From Bacillus sp. (in: firmicutes) (lineage in GTDB: Bacteria; Bacillota; Bacilli; Bacillales; JACDOC01), in assembly GCA_017656295.1 (NCBI GenBank), contig JACDOC010000004.1, forward strand, positions 124,001-188,000: DNA of 64,000 nucleotides. The letters are read 5' to 3'. Numbering within the stretch: the stretch's first letter is position 1; each line of letters opens with the position of its first letter. Of the stretch, positions 26,795-35,618 are shown one piece after another. The position numbers were made by a program, and so were the translations under genes. The notes beneath the pieces are model-generated. The model saw only the letters and a program-made list of their open reading frames with translations, ran no database searches and was not told the origin of the DNA.

Positions 26795-27307
26795 TCACGA
26801 TATTAATTTTGCCATATAATATTCATCAACGAACTCACCGTTTATCAGTAACGAATCCTTTTTCGTCCCTTCGATTTGAAACCCCATTTTTTTATAAAGG
26901 GCGATGGCGGTTTCATTAGTTGCAACGACGGTAAGTTCTAATCGATGGAGACGTTGTTCTTTGGCCCATCTATCTAACGTAGTGAACAATTGAGTCCCGA
27001 TTCCTTTCCCGCGATATTCTTGTAAAATACCAATGACTAAATAAGCAGTATGCTGATTTCTTCTGGCCATTCCACCAATTGCAAATAAATAGCCGACTAG
27101 TTTTCCGTTTACTTCAGCAACCAACATCGTCGAATTGTTTTGTTCTTTCATTTGTTCAATCCGGTTTCTTTGCTGCTCAGCTGTTAATTTTCGTTCATCC
27201 GCTTCAAACAACATAAACTCACTTTCCCGTTCGACTTGTAAAATGAGGTTGGTTAATGGCTCGGCATCTTCTACGTTTGCTTCTCGAATGAATAATTGAT
27301 CTTCCAT
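26795..27307 (-). CDS. GNAT family N-acetyltransferase
   Basis: A 170-residue GNAT with the acetyl-CoA motif QEYRGKGIGTQLF near residue 105 and VVATNETAIALYKKMGFQIEGTKKDSLLINGEFVDEYYMAKL at the end. The final part resembles acetyltransferases acting on amino groups of small molecules, but substrate is unknown. ATG 27307 has AGGTGA seven bases upstream; the ATG at 27331 does not. Confidence 0.82.
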   Translation of the reverse strand: MEDQLFIREANVEDAEPLTNLILQVERESEFMLFEADERKLTAEQQRNRIEQMKEQNNSTMLVAEVNGKLVGYLFAIGGMARRNQHTAYLVIGILQEYRGKGIGTQLFTTLDRWAKEQRLHRLELTVVATNETAIALYKKMGFQIEGTKKDSLLINGEFVDEYYMAKLIS

Positions 27308-27411
27308 TAACGGTTCACCTACTCCATCCATTATTTTCTATCTACTACTTTACAATCAATGAATATTTCCATCTAGTAAAACTTTCCAAGACTGAAAATA
27401 AAAATTTTACC

Positions 27412-27442
27412 TAAAAAAGGCCTCCTTATGATAAGGAGACCC
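27412..27442 (-). terminator. Terminator of the second cstA unit
   Basis: GGTCTCCTTA and TAAGGAGGCC pair around a three-base loop and are followed by TTTTTT. The stem contains the stop codon of the 48-residue gene. Confidence 0.88.
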
Positions 27443-27572
27443 ACAAAGCAATCAGGATAACGAATCCCATGAGGATTTTTAATAACATTGGTATTTGATC
27501 TTTTCCTTTTTCATTGATTCGGCATTCTTCCGCTTCGACAGCTTTTCGGTAATGGTTGTTACAACAGCCCAT
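27426..27572 (-). CDS. 48-residue CstA companion protein
   Basis: A frame beginning MGCCNNHYRKAVEAEECRIN and ending in one membrane helix (MLLKILMGFVILIALWVSLS). It starts two bases after the cstA stop, so it is translated from the same message. CstA/BtsT genes in enterobacteria are followed by a small YbdD/YjiX gene; this protein occupies the same slot but has a CC..H Cys-rich N-terminus and a C-terminal helix, so I do not claim homology. Its last codons form the terminator stem, which fixes its 3' end. Confidence 0.68.
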   Translation of the reverse strand: MGCCNNHYRKAVEAEECRINEKGKDQIPMLLKILMGFVILIALWVSLS

Positions 27573-27574
27573 CT

Positions 27575-29014
27575 TTATGCCGCCTTTTCGAAATCATCAT
27601 CCACAGAGGCAAGCTCATTTCGTTTATTACGTGCTGCTTTATAAAAAGCACCAATGATCCCAATCGTAAAGATGGCTGCAATGACATATGATAGATTTAG
27701 CGGAAGATTAAAACCGATTTTTGCATTTAAAATATACGTTGTTGTCGCCATCGTCATGAAAATGGCTGGAATCATGGCAATGAAATAGTTTTTCTTCGAT
27801 AAAATGAGATACATCGCACCGATCCAAAGAGCGATTACTGCTGTAGATTGGTTGGCCCAAGAGAAATAGCGCCATAAAATCGTAAAATCCATTTTCGTTA
27901 ACGCATAAGACATGGCAAATAACGGTAAAGCAATCCATAGACGGTTGGTAATTTTCTTCTGAGCCACTTTAAAATAATCGGCAATAATCATCCGGCAGCT
28001 GCGAAAAGCGGTATCTCCTGATGTAATTGGTAATATGATGACACCAATCACTGCCAGCGTACCTCCGATGGCTCCAAGCATACGTACTGCTACTTCATTA
28101 ACGACGGCCGCCGGACCACCTGCTTGAATAATTTCATTTAATTCATTTCCGCTGAACAAGCTCATTGCTGCGGCTGCCCAAATCATCGCAATGATTCCTT
28201 CGGCGATCATCATGCCGTAGAAAATTTTACGACCATTTTGCTCGTTTTGCGTTGTACGAGAGATAATTGGTGATTGGGTTGCATGGAAACCAGAGAGTGC
28301 CCCGCACGAAATGGTTAAAAATAATAGCGGGAAAATCGGTACGTTATCTGGATGCATGTTGGTCAAGCTTATTTCTGGAATCGGTGCTCCAGTGACAATT
28401 AAGCCACCGCCAATACCAATCGCACTAACCAGTAAAAGGACTCCAAATAACGGATACACACGACCAATGACTTTATCGATCGGTAATAATGTCGCGACAA
28501 TGTAGTAGACGAAAATAGCTCCTAGAATGATAGATAAGGCTACTTTTTGTTCTGCTAAATTATGAATGAGTGCTGCTGGTGCTTGAACAAACACCGTTCC
28601 AACTAGTAAAAGTAACAATACAGTAAACGCATTCACCACATGTTTCATTGCTTTTCCTAAAAATTTTCCTGCTAATTCAGGAACATGGGCTCCACGGTTT
28701 CGAATAGAAATCATCCCTGTTAAATAGTCATGCACGGCTCCGGCAAAAATTGCCCCAAAAACAATCCATAAAAACGCCACTGGACCGTATAAGGCACCTA
28801 AAATCGGTCCAAAAATAGGCCCAACTCCGGCGATATTTAACAATTGAATCATCGAATTTCGTTTAGTTCCCATCGGCAAGTAATCCACACCATCTTGCAT
28901 CGTGTAAGCTGGTGTTTTCCGTTCTGCTTTTACACCAAATACTTTTTCGACATATTTCCCATAAGTAAAATAGCCGATGATTAAAAGCACAATGGAGACA
29001 ATAAACGTAATCAT
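27575..29014 (-). CDS. CstA-family transporter, paralogue 2 (LytST-linked)
   Basis: A 479-residue membrane protein colinear with the paralogue at 17827-19266: NIAGVGPIFGPILGALYGP, FAGAVHDYLTGMISIRNRG, SCGALSGFHATQSPIISRT and ITSGDTAFRSCRM. Start ATG follows AAAGGGGG. It lies 145 bases downstream of a LytTR response regulator gene with an 11-bp direct repeat between them. In E. coli the pyruvate transporter BtsT (a CstA protein) is controlled by BtsS/BtsR of the same families, so pyruvate uptake is the best guess for this unit. Confidence 0.88.
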   Translation of the reverse strand: MITFIVSIVLLIIGYFTYGKYVEKVFGVKAERKTPAYTMQDGVDYLPMGTKRNSMIQLLNIAGVGPIFGPILGALYGPVAFLWIVFGAIFAGAVHDYLTGMISIRNRGAHVPELAGKFLGKAMKHVVNAFTVLLLLLVGTVFVQAPAALIHNLAEQKVALSIILGAIFVYYIVATLLPIDKVIGRVYPLFGVLLLVSAIGIGGGLIVTGAPIPEISLTNMHPDNVPIFPLLFLTISCGALSGFHATQSPIISRTTQNEQNGRKIFYGMMIAEGIIAMIWAAAAMSLFSGNELNEIIQAGGPAAVVNEVAVRMLGAIGGTLAVIGVIILPITSGDTAFRSCRMIIADYFKVAQKKITNRLWIALPLFAMSYALTKMDFTILWRYFSWANQSTAVIALWIGAMYLILSKKNYFIAMIPAIFMTMATTTYILNAKIGFNLPLNLSYVIAAIFTIGIIGAFYKAARNKRNELASVDDDFEKAA

Positions 29015-29101
29015 CCACTTTTCCCCCTTTGTTTTGTATCCGCTTTCATTCTAGTGATAGTTTATAAGAATTGAATGAAAATTCGGGGGAATTTTGCGCA
29101 T

Positions 29102-29133
29102 GATGTTCATATATGGGAATAAGATGCTCATAT
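29102..29133 (-). promoter_or_regulatory. Direct repeat, candidate LytTR response-regulator site
   Basis: GATGTTCATAT (29102-29112) and GATGCTCATAT (29123-29133) are 11-bp direct repeats with one difference and a 21-base period, the arrangement bound by LytTR-domain dimers. On the minus strand they lie about 90-120 bases before the cstA start, in front of a TATAAA with no good -35, as expected for an activated promoter. Confidence 0.55.
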
Positions 29134-29158
29134 CCATGCATCAAATGTCACAAATTGT

Positions 29159-29884
29159 TCACAATTCTAATACCTCCCGCAATGCTTTTACATAATTACG
29201 GCTCACCGGAATATTTTCATGACAACCCGTTAATGCCACGTGGTATGCTCCATTGAACCACGGAATCAATTGTTCTACTTTCTCTATATTGACGAGATAA
29301 CTTTTGTGTGTTCGAAAAAAAGGGCTTCCTTTTAATTTTTGTTCAAGCTCTTTTAATGAAACTTTTGTTTGGAATGTTTTATCCGTTGTCACAATTAAAG
29401 TATCTCGTTCTTCCCGGCAGCAATACAAAATATCTCTCGGTAACACATAGACAATCCCGTCTTCTACTTCGATCGCTAGCTTTCGAGATGATAGATCGGG
29501 ATGATTCTCTCGTTTTTCTGAAAGATTTCGTATTAGGCGCATAACGGATTCCTGCACTTGTTCTTCATTAAACGGTTTTAATAAATAATCGATGGCCTCA
29601 TATCGAAAGGCTTCCACTGCATAATTCGGATACGCTGTCGCAAATACAATATATGGAGGCTTTTTCATTTGTTGAAGCATTTTTGCCACATCTAACCCGG
29701 ACAACTCGGCCATTTCGATATCTAAAAAAACGACATCTGGCTGAAGCTGAAACACTTTTTCAAAAACCGCCTCACCACAATCCGCTTCTCCGATTACCTC
29801 GATTTGAGAATGATGGTTTAACAAATGAATTAACTCTGCACGGCTTAATGGCTCATCATCGACAACTAATACGCGAATCTTCAA
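29159..29884 (-). CDS. LytTR family response regulator
   Basis: A 241-residue regulator. The receiver domain has Asp9/Asp10, the phosphorylated Asp55 in VVFLDIEMAEL, Thr/Ala in FATAY and Lys in LLKPF. The C-terminal LytTR DNA-binding domain (about 135-240) has FFRTHKSYLVNIEKVEQLIP and PVSRNYVKALRE. Its gene overlaps closely with lytS (six bases between) and precedes cstA on the same strand. Known relatives are LytT/LytR, BtsR and YpdB, all controlling transport of pyruvate or related compounds. Confidence 0.9.
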   Translation of the reverse strand: MKIRVLVVDDEPLSRAELIHLLNHHSQIEVIGEADCGEAVFEKVFQLQPDVVFLDIEMAELSGLDVAKMLQQMKKPPYIVFATAYPNYAVEAFRYEAIDYLLKPFNEEQVQESVMRLIRNLSEKRENHPDLSSRKLAIEVEDGIVYVLPRDILYCCREERDTLIVTTDKTFQTKVSLKELEQKLKGSPFFRTHKSYLVNIEKVEQLIPWFNGAYHVALTGCHENIPVSRNYVKALREVLEL

Positions 29885-29890
29885 TGGTGT

Positions 29891-31639
29891 CTACTCTCCT
29901 TTTACCACACTGTTTGGAATTCGTATTATCACTGTCGTCCCTTTTTCAAGCTCAGATACAATGGACATTTGGACATTTTCCCCTAGCAATAATTTCAATC
30001 GTTCATTGACATTATAAAGTCCAATTCCTCCCCCTTTCGCTGATGATACGGGTTGTTTTAGTAATGTAGCCACAGTCCTGTCATCCATCCCTTTTCCGTT
30101 ATCTGAGACCGAAATGTGAACGTGACTTCCAACCGATTGAACCTTTACTTTTATTCGGCTCCCTTTTTTCATTGGTTTTAACCCGTGATTTACCGCATTT
30201 TCCACAAGTGGTTGCATCGTCAATGTCGGTAAAGCTAATTGTTCAAAACCTTCCTCAATCTCATATTCAACTTGCAGCTTGTCTTGGAAACGAGCTTGAA
30301 CGATTGTTAAATAGGCTTTTACATGCTTTAGCTCTTCATCTAATGTAGATAACAATTCCGTCGAGCTGCCTAAATTTTTGCGAAAATATTGGGCCAATGA
30401 AAGGAGCAGTTGACGTGCTTGATTCGGATCGATTCGAATACAAGACACAATCGTATTTAAGGCATTAAATAAAAAATGCGGCTGAACTTGGGCGTGCAAC
30501 GCTTTAATTTCTGCATCTTTCATTAATTGGTAGTACTTTTCGGCCTCCGCAATTTCCAACTGTAAACTTAATAACGATGACAATCCTTTCACAAATTCAA
30601 AAGCAACCGATGATAAATCTGCTTCCGATTGAAAATAAAACTTTAACGTTCCGACGGTTTCGTCTTTCCTTTTTAACGGAGCAATTATAGCTTTTTGTAA
30701 CGGACAATGTTCGTGGTGACAAACGACGCGTTCACGTACGACAAGCATCTCCCCTGTGTCTATGACGATCCGGGTTGTATCGGTTTGAATCGGCTGGTCA
30801 GTAAAATGATGATCAGCCCCTGCACCGACATGAGCCAAAATTCGCTCACGATCGGTCACGGCCACAGCTACGGATGGCACTTCTCTGATAAATAGTTCAC
30901 AAATAGCTTTCGCTGATGCAGGATTTAATCCATTTCGCAAGTGACTGACGGTTGCTTCCGCTAAACGCATCGCTTTTTCGGCATGCAACGCCCCCACTTT
31001 TTCTTCTTCTTGTAACACACTTCGAATGACAAGGATGAAAATAGCGCATCCAATCCCGTTGGCGATTATCATTGGAATACCGATTTTCTCAACCAAGGCC
31101 CATGCCTGTTCGAACGGTTTAGCGGTTAATAAGATAACGAGCATTTGTAATGCTTCGGCACTCATACCAATATAGAGAGCGGAAGAAGATGATAACGCAA
31201 ATGGTTTTTGCCTTCCCTTGGTTACAATTCCTGCCAACAAACCTGCAATCATCGTTGATACTCCACATGCAACTGCGGTAAATCCACCGAGAAACAGGCG
31301 GTGTCCCCCAGCAATGATTCCAGCACCTAATCCTACACGCCAACCACCTAAAAGACCCGCAATAACAACACCAATGACGCGAGAATTAGCAATCGCTTCT
31401 TCTTCTTGTAAAAATCCAGCTCCTTTAGAAAACTCCGCCGTTTCTGCGTGAATCGTTAATCCCGTGTAGGTCCCAATAATTCCGAACAGACCAAAAATAA
31501 TCATAAATAGAAATCGTTGTATACTATTTAACTCCTGTTGGAAAATCAGCTTTCTAAAATACGGAAGTCTCGTAAGCAAAAAGGCGATCATTACGATTAT
31601 CGCTAGTCGTTCAAACAACGAAAGCAGTAACTGCCACAC
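29891..31639 (-). CDS. LytS-type sensor histidine kinase (5TMR-LYT, GAF, HisKA_6TM type)
   Basis: A 582-residue kinase. Five to six membrane helices form the 5TMR-LYT sensor (NSRVIGVVIAGLLGGWRVGLGAGIIAGGHR), a GAF-like domain follows (about 215-350), then the kinase core with the phosphorylated His in QPHFLFNALNTI and ATPase boxes NAVNHG, DNGKGM and GIGLYN. GTG 31639 has GAGGGA six bases upstream; the frame open to 31690 lies within a leader hairpin. In E. coli BtsS, a relative, senses pyruvate with high affinity; ligand here is inferred only. Confidence 0.9.
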   Translation of the reverse strand: MWQLLLSLFERLAIIVMIAFLLTRLPYFRKLIFQQELNSIQRFLFMIIFGLFGIIGTYTGLTIHAETAEFSKGAGFLQEEEAIANSRVIGVVIAGLLGGWRVGLGAGIIAGGHRLFLGGFTAVACGVSTMIAGLLAGIVTKGRQKPFALSSSSALYIGMSAEALQMLVILLTAKPFEQAWALVEKIGIPMIIANGIGCAIFILVIRSVLQEEEKVGALHAEKAMRLAEATVSHLRNGLNPASAKAICELFIREVPSVAVAVTDRERILAHVGAGADHHFTDQPIQTDTTRIVIDTGEMLVVRERVVCHHEHCPLQKAIIAPLKRKDETVGTLKFYFQSEADLSSVAFEFVKGLSSLLSLQLEIAEAEKYYQLMKDAEIKALHAQVQPHFLFNALNTIVSCIRIDPNQARQLLLSLAQYFRKNLGSSTELLSTLDEELKHVKAYLTIVQARFQDKLQVEYEIEEGFEQLALPTLTMQPLVENAVNHGLKPMKKGSRIKVKVQSVGSHVHISVSDNGKGMDDRTVATLLKQPVSSAKGGGIGLYNVNERLKLLLGENVQMSIVSELEKGTTVIIRIPNSVVKGE

Positions 31640-31669
31640 ATGTATTCCCTCAACTTTCAGAAATTGTAC

Positions 31670-31704
31670 AAAAAAGATCCCGCAACACATAGTCGTGCCA
31701 CGGG
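31670..31704 (-). promoter_or_regulatory. Terminator-like hairpin in the lytS leader (possible attenuator)
   Basis: On the minus strand CCCGTGGCAC and GTGTTGCGGG pair in all ten positions (three wobbles) around GACTAT, followed by ATCTTTTTTG. It lies between a promoter-like TATAAT (31748-31743) and the lytS ribosome site, with no gene upstream on this strand that it could end. Confidence 0.55.
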
Positions 31705-31742
31705 TTTATTTCTCTTTTTCCAGCTAACGATTCGCTACTTCT

Positions 31743-31748
31743 ATTATA
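31743..31748 (-). promoter_or_regulatory. -10 element upstream of lytS
   Basis: A perfect TATAAT on the minus strand; the -35 (TTTATC at a 17-base spacing) is weak. Start of transcription would give a leader of about 95 bases that contains the terminator-like hairpin. Confidence 0.45.
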
Positions 31749-31934
31749 TTACTTGTTTGATAGGAGATAAAGAATGAAGTCGTTTTGGAGCTCACGTCAT
31801 ATTTTGGCTAATCTTTATCGGACTTTTTCATGGTGGCTAGTAAAAGAACCGATTAGTCTCATACTTTCATAGTAATCTTTCAATTTTGAAAAATTTGTTT
31901 ATAATAGTAGTAATTAACAATCAGGAGGTTGAAC

Positions 31935-32495
31935 ATGGACATCGAAAAAATTTACGGAAATCTTCCTACTTTAGAAACGGAACGTCTACTTTTACGCAAA
32001 ATTACGTTAGACGATGTGGAGGCAATGTTTTCGTATGCCTCAAACGATGAAGTGACGAAGTATGTGACTTGGGATACGCATCGCTCCCTTGCGGATACGA
32101 AACAATACATCGATTTCGTTTTAAGCCAATACGAAAATAAACAGATTGCACCATGGGGAATTGAATCGAAAGAAACAAAAAAATTCATCGGAACGATAGA
32201 TTTTGTTTGGTGGCAACCCGCCCATCAAAAAGCGGAAATCGGCTACGTCATTTCCGATAAATACTGGGGAAAAGGAATTGCCACTGAAGCTTCGAAAAAA
32301 CTCATACAATTTGGCTTTGAAGAAATGGATCTTGTTCGCATTCAAGCAATATGTTTCGTTGAAAATACAGCATCTGCTCGGGTAATGGAAAAAGTAGGAA
32401 TGACATTTGAAGGCATTTTACGTAAAGCGATGTTTGTGAAAGGGAAGCATCGGGATTTAAAGATGTATTCTATCATTAAAAGCGATATACGTTAA
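31935..32495 (+). CDS. GNAT acetyltransferase, RimJ/RimL type
   Basis: A 186-residue protein: LETERLLLRKITLDDVEAMFSYASN at the N-terminus, the motif A ISDKYWGKGIATEA near residue 112 and ENTASARVMEKVGMTFEGILR, the standard layout of ribosomal-protein-alanine acetyltransferase relatives. Most paralogues act on other substrates. ATG 31935 follows AGGAGG by six bases; TTG 31929 overlaps that site. A terminator follows 130 bases downstream. Confidence 0.85.
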   Translation: MDIEKIYGNLPTLETERLLLRKITLDDVEAMFSYASNDEVTKYVTWDTHRSLADTKQYIDFVLSQYENKQIAPWGIESKETKKFIGTIDFVWWQPAHQKAEIGYVISDKYWGKGIATEASKKLIQFGFEEMDLVRIQAICFVENTASARVMEKVGMTFEGILRKAMFVKGKHRDLKMYSIIKSDIR

Positions 32496-32626
32496 TTATT
32501 TATAATAATTCGTTCCTTAAACAATTCAATTAACAAGGTAATTAGTCAATACAATTAGCACAAAATAACGATAAAAATCGTAACTAAAGAGCTATGGTCT
32601 GAACCCTATTTTGTCTGCAGCCTGAA

Positions 32627-32660
32627 ACGCTCAGATTTTCATTCTGAGCGTTTTTAATAT
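32627..32660 (+). terminator. Terminator after the RimJ/RimL-type gene
   Basis: AACGCTCAG and CTGAGCGTT pair around an eight-base loop, followed by TTTTTAAT. Confidence 0.88.
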
Positions 32661-32714
32661 CCATTTTACTGTTTCTTGTTTCACTAACGCATCTATTAGC
32701 ATTAACTGTAATAT

Positions 32715-33083
32715 TTATTTAAGACCGCTTAAATGTTCATGAATTAACTTCCATTCTCCTTTTTCGTTCTTTACGAACACATTAGTGGCTCTTCCACTCC
32801 CCGAAACAAATTCTCCGTTATGATAACCTTCATATTGATATGTATAAGTACAAGTTGCAGAATTTTCGTCAACGGTTAACCAATGTACATTGTTTGCAGT
32901 ATAAACTTCTTCTTTAATGGTGTCCCAAGCATTTTCAAAATATTTTTGGATTTCTTGCATCGTTGTACATGTTTTATCTGTAAACCAAAAAATAGCATTT
33001 TCATGTAATACTTTTTTCACATTGTTGAAATCATGAGTATTCGTTGCCTCTATGTATTGTTGTAATACTTTTTTATAATCCAT
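32715..33083 (-). CDS. NTF2-like/SnoaL-like small protein
   Basis: A 122-residue protein with the alpha+beta cone pattern of the NTF2 superfamily: VLQQYIEATNTHDFNNVKKVLHENAIF, then strands ending GRATNVFVKNEKGEWKLIHEHLSG. Proteins of this type (DUF4440/SnoaL) vary from isomerases to binding proteins and no function can be assigned. AAGGAGG precedes the ATG by nine bases. Single gene. Confidence 0.75.
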   Translation of the reverse strand: MDYKKVLQQYIEATNTHDFNNVKKVLHENAIFWFTDKTCTTMQEIQKYFENAWDTIKEEVYTANNVHWLTVDENSATCTYTYQYEGYHNGEFVSGSGRATNVFVKNEKGEWKLIHEHLSGLK

Positions 33084-33308
33084 TTATTTAAGCCTCCTTA
33101 ACAACTATTGTTTAAATTTTCATGTTATTTAAATTTCTTCCTGATTAGTATCTAAAGCGTTATTCAATCAAAGTTTTAGACTTTTTATCGGAAATACCTA
33201 ATCTTTGAACAGAGGTAAGATAAATTCCTCACCAAAATAACAATCATTCTAGTATATAAATTAGCAATCGTTTTGACAAGTTAATTTTTATAAGCACAGT
33301 CAAAAAAT

Positions 33309-33698
33309 TTAATCAGACGGTGCTACTAATTCAACCTTAATCCTGTCTGGATCTTCAAAATAGACAGCGTAATGATTTTCACCTCCAGCATAAGGGTGTT
33401 TATCAAGGTATAGAATATTTATTCCTTTTTCTTGTAATTTTTCGGTAATTTCATCAACTTGTTTCTTAGATTTTGCATAAAAAGCTAAATGATTAAGACC
33501 TACTCTGCATCGATGATATGGAATATCCAGAAAACGTTCTTCTACTTGAACAAAGACGATATAAGTATTTCTGTATTTCCAACTGATTCCAGATTCCCAT
33601 TTCTGATATTGCTCATACCCAAGTTCTGTTAACAACCAATTCCAAAATTTTATTGTTTCCGATAGGTTGGACACATAAATTTCAATATGATGTAGCAT
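33309..33698 (-). CDS. VOC superfamily (glyoxalase/dioxygenase-like) protein
   Basis: A 129-residue protein with two beta-alpha-beta-beta-beta modules: HHIEIYVSNLSETIKFWNWLL at the N-terminus and NHLAFYAKSKKQVDEI...HYAVYFEDPDRIKVELVAP at the end. Putative metal ligands are His3 or His4, His in LNHLAFY and Glu in KVELV. Substrate unknown. ATG 33698 has GAGAGG eight bases upstream; the frame open to 33713 includes that site. Confidence 0.8.
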   Translation of the reverse strand: MLHHIEIYVSNLSETIKFWNWLLTELGYEQYQKWESGISWKYRNTYIVFVQVEERFLDIPYHRCRVGLNHLAFYAKSKKQVDEITEKLQEKGINILYLDKHPYAGGENHYAVYFEDPDRIKVELVAPSD

Positions 33699-34002
33699 GT
33701 CATGTCCTCTCAATTACAATTTTATGTAATAAATGTTAATATCTTTATTTTAGAACATCAGTTGTGGAATATAAATATAAAAAAATAATTAACAGAACCA
33801 ATCATCAAGGATTTGAAACCATTTGTACCTTAAAAGTGATTTATGCACCACCTTTTTTCTTCTCCAACCCCCTCCCTCTCTTCCCAGACGGTGAATCCCT
33901 ACGATTAAAATGAACTTTTCAAATATAACTCGTCTATTGGATATTTAATAATCTATGTTATGCTTATAATGGTAAAAATCTAAACAGAAAAGGTGCATAG
34001 CA

Positions 34003-35142
34003 ATGAAGTCATTCATCGTCGTTGGAGGCGGAATTTTAGGTGCATCTACCGCTTATCATTTAGTGAAAGAAGGTGCGTCGGTCACCTTAATTGACCGAAA
34101 CGACAAAGGACAAGCAACGGAGGCCGCAGCAGGCATTGTTTGTCCGTGGCTTTCGCAACGTCGAAATAAAAAATGGTATCGCTTAGTAAAAGGCGGAGCC
34201 AAATTTTATCCATCCTTCATTGAGGAGCTTCAATCGTACGGTGCAACCGATACAGGCTATGAACGAGTTGGGGTTCTCTGTCTTCATACTGATGAAGAAA
34301 AGCTGCAAAAAATTGAAGAAAGAGCCTACACACGTCGGAAAGATGCCCCAGAAATAGGCGAAATTACGAGATTGTCAGCAGAGGAAACAAAAGCGCTATT
34401 TCCTGCCTTAGCGGATGAGTATCAATCGATTCACGTTACCGGGGCTGCCCGCGTCAATGGATGCGCCCTTCGCGATTCGCTTGTAAAAGTCGCTCAACAA
34501 TTGGGGGCTACTTATATTCAAGGAAGTGCCAGCCTCCTATATGATGGGACTCATGTCACTGGTGTAGAAGTGAACGGAAAACAGATGGAAGCTGATGCGG
34601 TCATTGTAACAGCAGGTGCTTGGTCAAAAGAAATTTTACTGCCGCTAGGGATCGAGTTTTTAGTCACACCGCAACGAGCTCAAATTGTTCAGCTCGACCG
34701 GCCTGAAAAGGATTCGGACCATTGGCCTGTCGTGATGCCACCGAATAACCAATATTTATTGACCTTTCGAGGTGGCCGTGTAGTAGTTGGAGCTACCTAT
34801 GAAGATGGCGTCGGCTTTGACTATCGCGTAACGGCTGGTGGTTTACATGAGGTCATCCATAAAGCGTTAACGGTAGCTCCAGGATTAGAAAATTGTACGC
34901 ACGTCGAAACAAAAGTTGGGTTCCGTCCATATACTCCTGGTTTTCTACCAGTATTTGGGCCACTTCCAGGATTTACGGGCATCTATGTCGGGAATGGTCT
35001 AGGCGCGACTGGACTTACAGCAGGTCCTTACTTAGGATCTGAGTTAGCGAAACTTGTTCTCGGACAACCGACGGAATTAGATCCAAACGAATATCATGTG
35101 GGTGAAGCGATTGCTGCAAAAGATGAGACGGAAGAAAGCTGA
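34003..35142 (+). CDS. FAD-dependent oxidoreductase, D-amino-acid/glycine oxidase family
   Basis: A 379-residue flavoprotein with the dinucleotide motif VVGGGILGASTAYHL at residues 6-20, LIDRND after the second strand, AGIVCPWLS, an AVIVTAGAWSKEIL segment and the C-terminal FAD contact VGFRPYTPGFLPVFGPLPGFTGIYVGNGLGATGL. This is the DAO fold (glycine oxidase, DadA, sarcosine oxidase). Which amine is oxidised cannot be told. AAAAGGTG lies before the ATG. Single gene with a strong terminator. Confidence 0.85.
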   Translation: MKSFIVVGGGILGASTAYHLVKEGASVTLIDRNDKGQATEAAAGIVCPWLSQRRNKKWYRLVKGGAKFYPSFIEELQSYGATDTGYERVGVLCLHTDEEKLQKIEERAYTRRKDAPEIGEITRLSAEETKALFPALADEYQSIHVTGAARVNGCALRDSLVKVAQQLGATYIQGSASLLYDGTHVTGVEVNGKQMEADAVIVTAGAWSKEILLPLGIEFLVTPQRAQIVQLDRPEKDSDHWPVVMPPNNQYLLTFRGGRVVVGATYEDGVGFDYRVTAGGLHEVIHKALTVAPGLENCTHVETKVGFRPYTPGFLPVFGPLPGFTGIYVGNGLGATGLTAGPYLGSELAKLVLGQPTELDPNEYHVGEAIAAKDETEES

Positions 35143-35193
35143 GGAATTTTCCTTAACTGGTTCACTTACGAGAGAAAACACGAATCTATTATC

Positions 35194-35228
35194 AGACCAA
35201 TTCGTATAGGAATTGGTCTTTTTATTTT
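35194..35228 (+). terminator. Terminator after the DAO-family gene
   Basis: AGACCAATTC and GAATTGGTCT form a ten-pair stem followed by TTTTTATTTTT. Confidence 0.93.
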
Positions 35229-35463
35229 TATTAATATTACAGCATTTGTTAAATGGTGGTTATTTTTGTGTGGGATGTGATTTACTTCAGATCAATCACC
35301 CTGTTGTCAATATAGGATAATTTTAGAAAATTTTAGAATTTAATGATAATATGTTTGTAAAGGTCGGTTAACTAAAAACAATTAAGTTTCACTCTACCAC
35401 TAAAGGGCCATTTTCTGGAATAAGTAAGAGAATTATTTTCTTAGCTTCTGTAATAATTTACAC
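35229..35463. other. Intergenic stretch, no gene seen
   Basis: AT-rich DNA without coding signal, between the terminator and the hairpin-rich element. Confidence 0.5.
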
Positions 35464-35612
35464 TTATTAAAAAAGGGCGCACACCAAACTTTGACATTCG
35501 CCATATCAGGGCGTCCCCAACAAGAGTGTTGGGGCATGTAAAAGCGTGAGGCATAGTTTTGCATAGCTATCAACTACTTAAAGCCTCTGAAAAGCCCTAA
35601 GAAGCCCTTACA
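35464..35612. repeat. GC-richer hairpin-dense element of unknown nature
   Basis: Within AT-rich surroundings the minus strand reads two adjacent hairpins (CCCCAACACTCTTGTTGGGG at 35517-35536 and CGCCCTGATATGGCG next to it), then GGTGTGCGCCC followed by TTTTTT. The rest has repeated AAGCC/AAGCCC words. It could be a structured RNA read towards lower coordinates or the end of an IS200/IS605-type element; no transposase is present. Confidence 0.4.
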
Positions 35613-35618
35613 GTTTTT

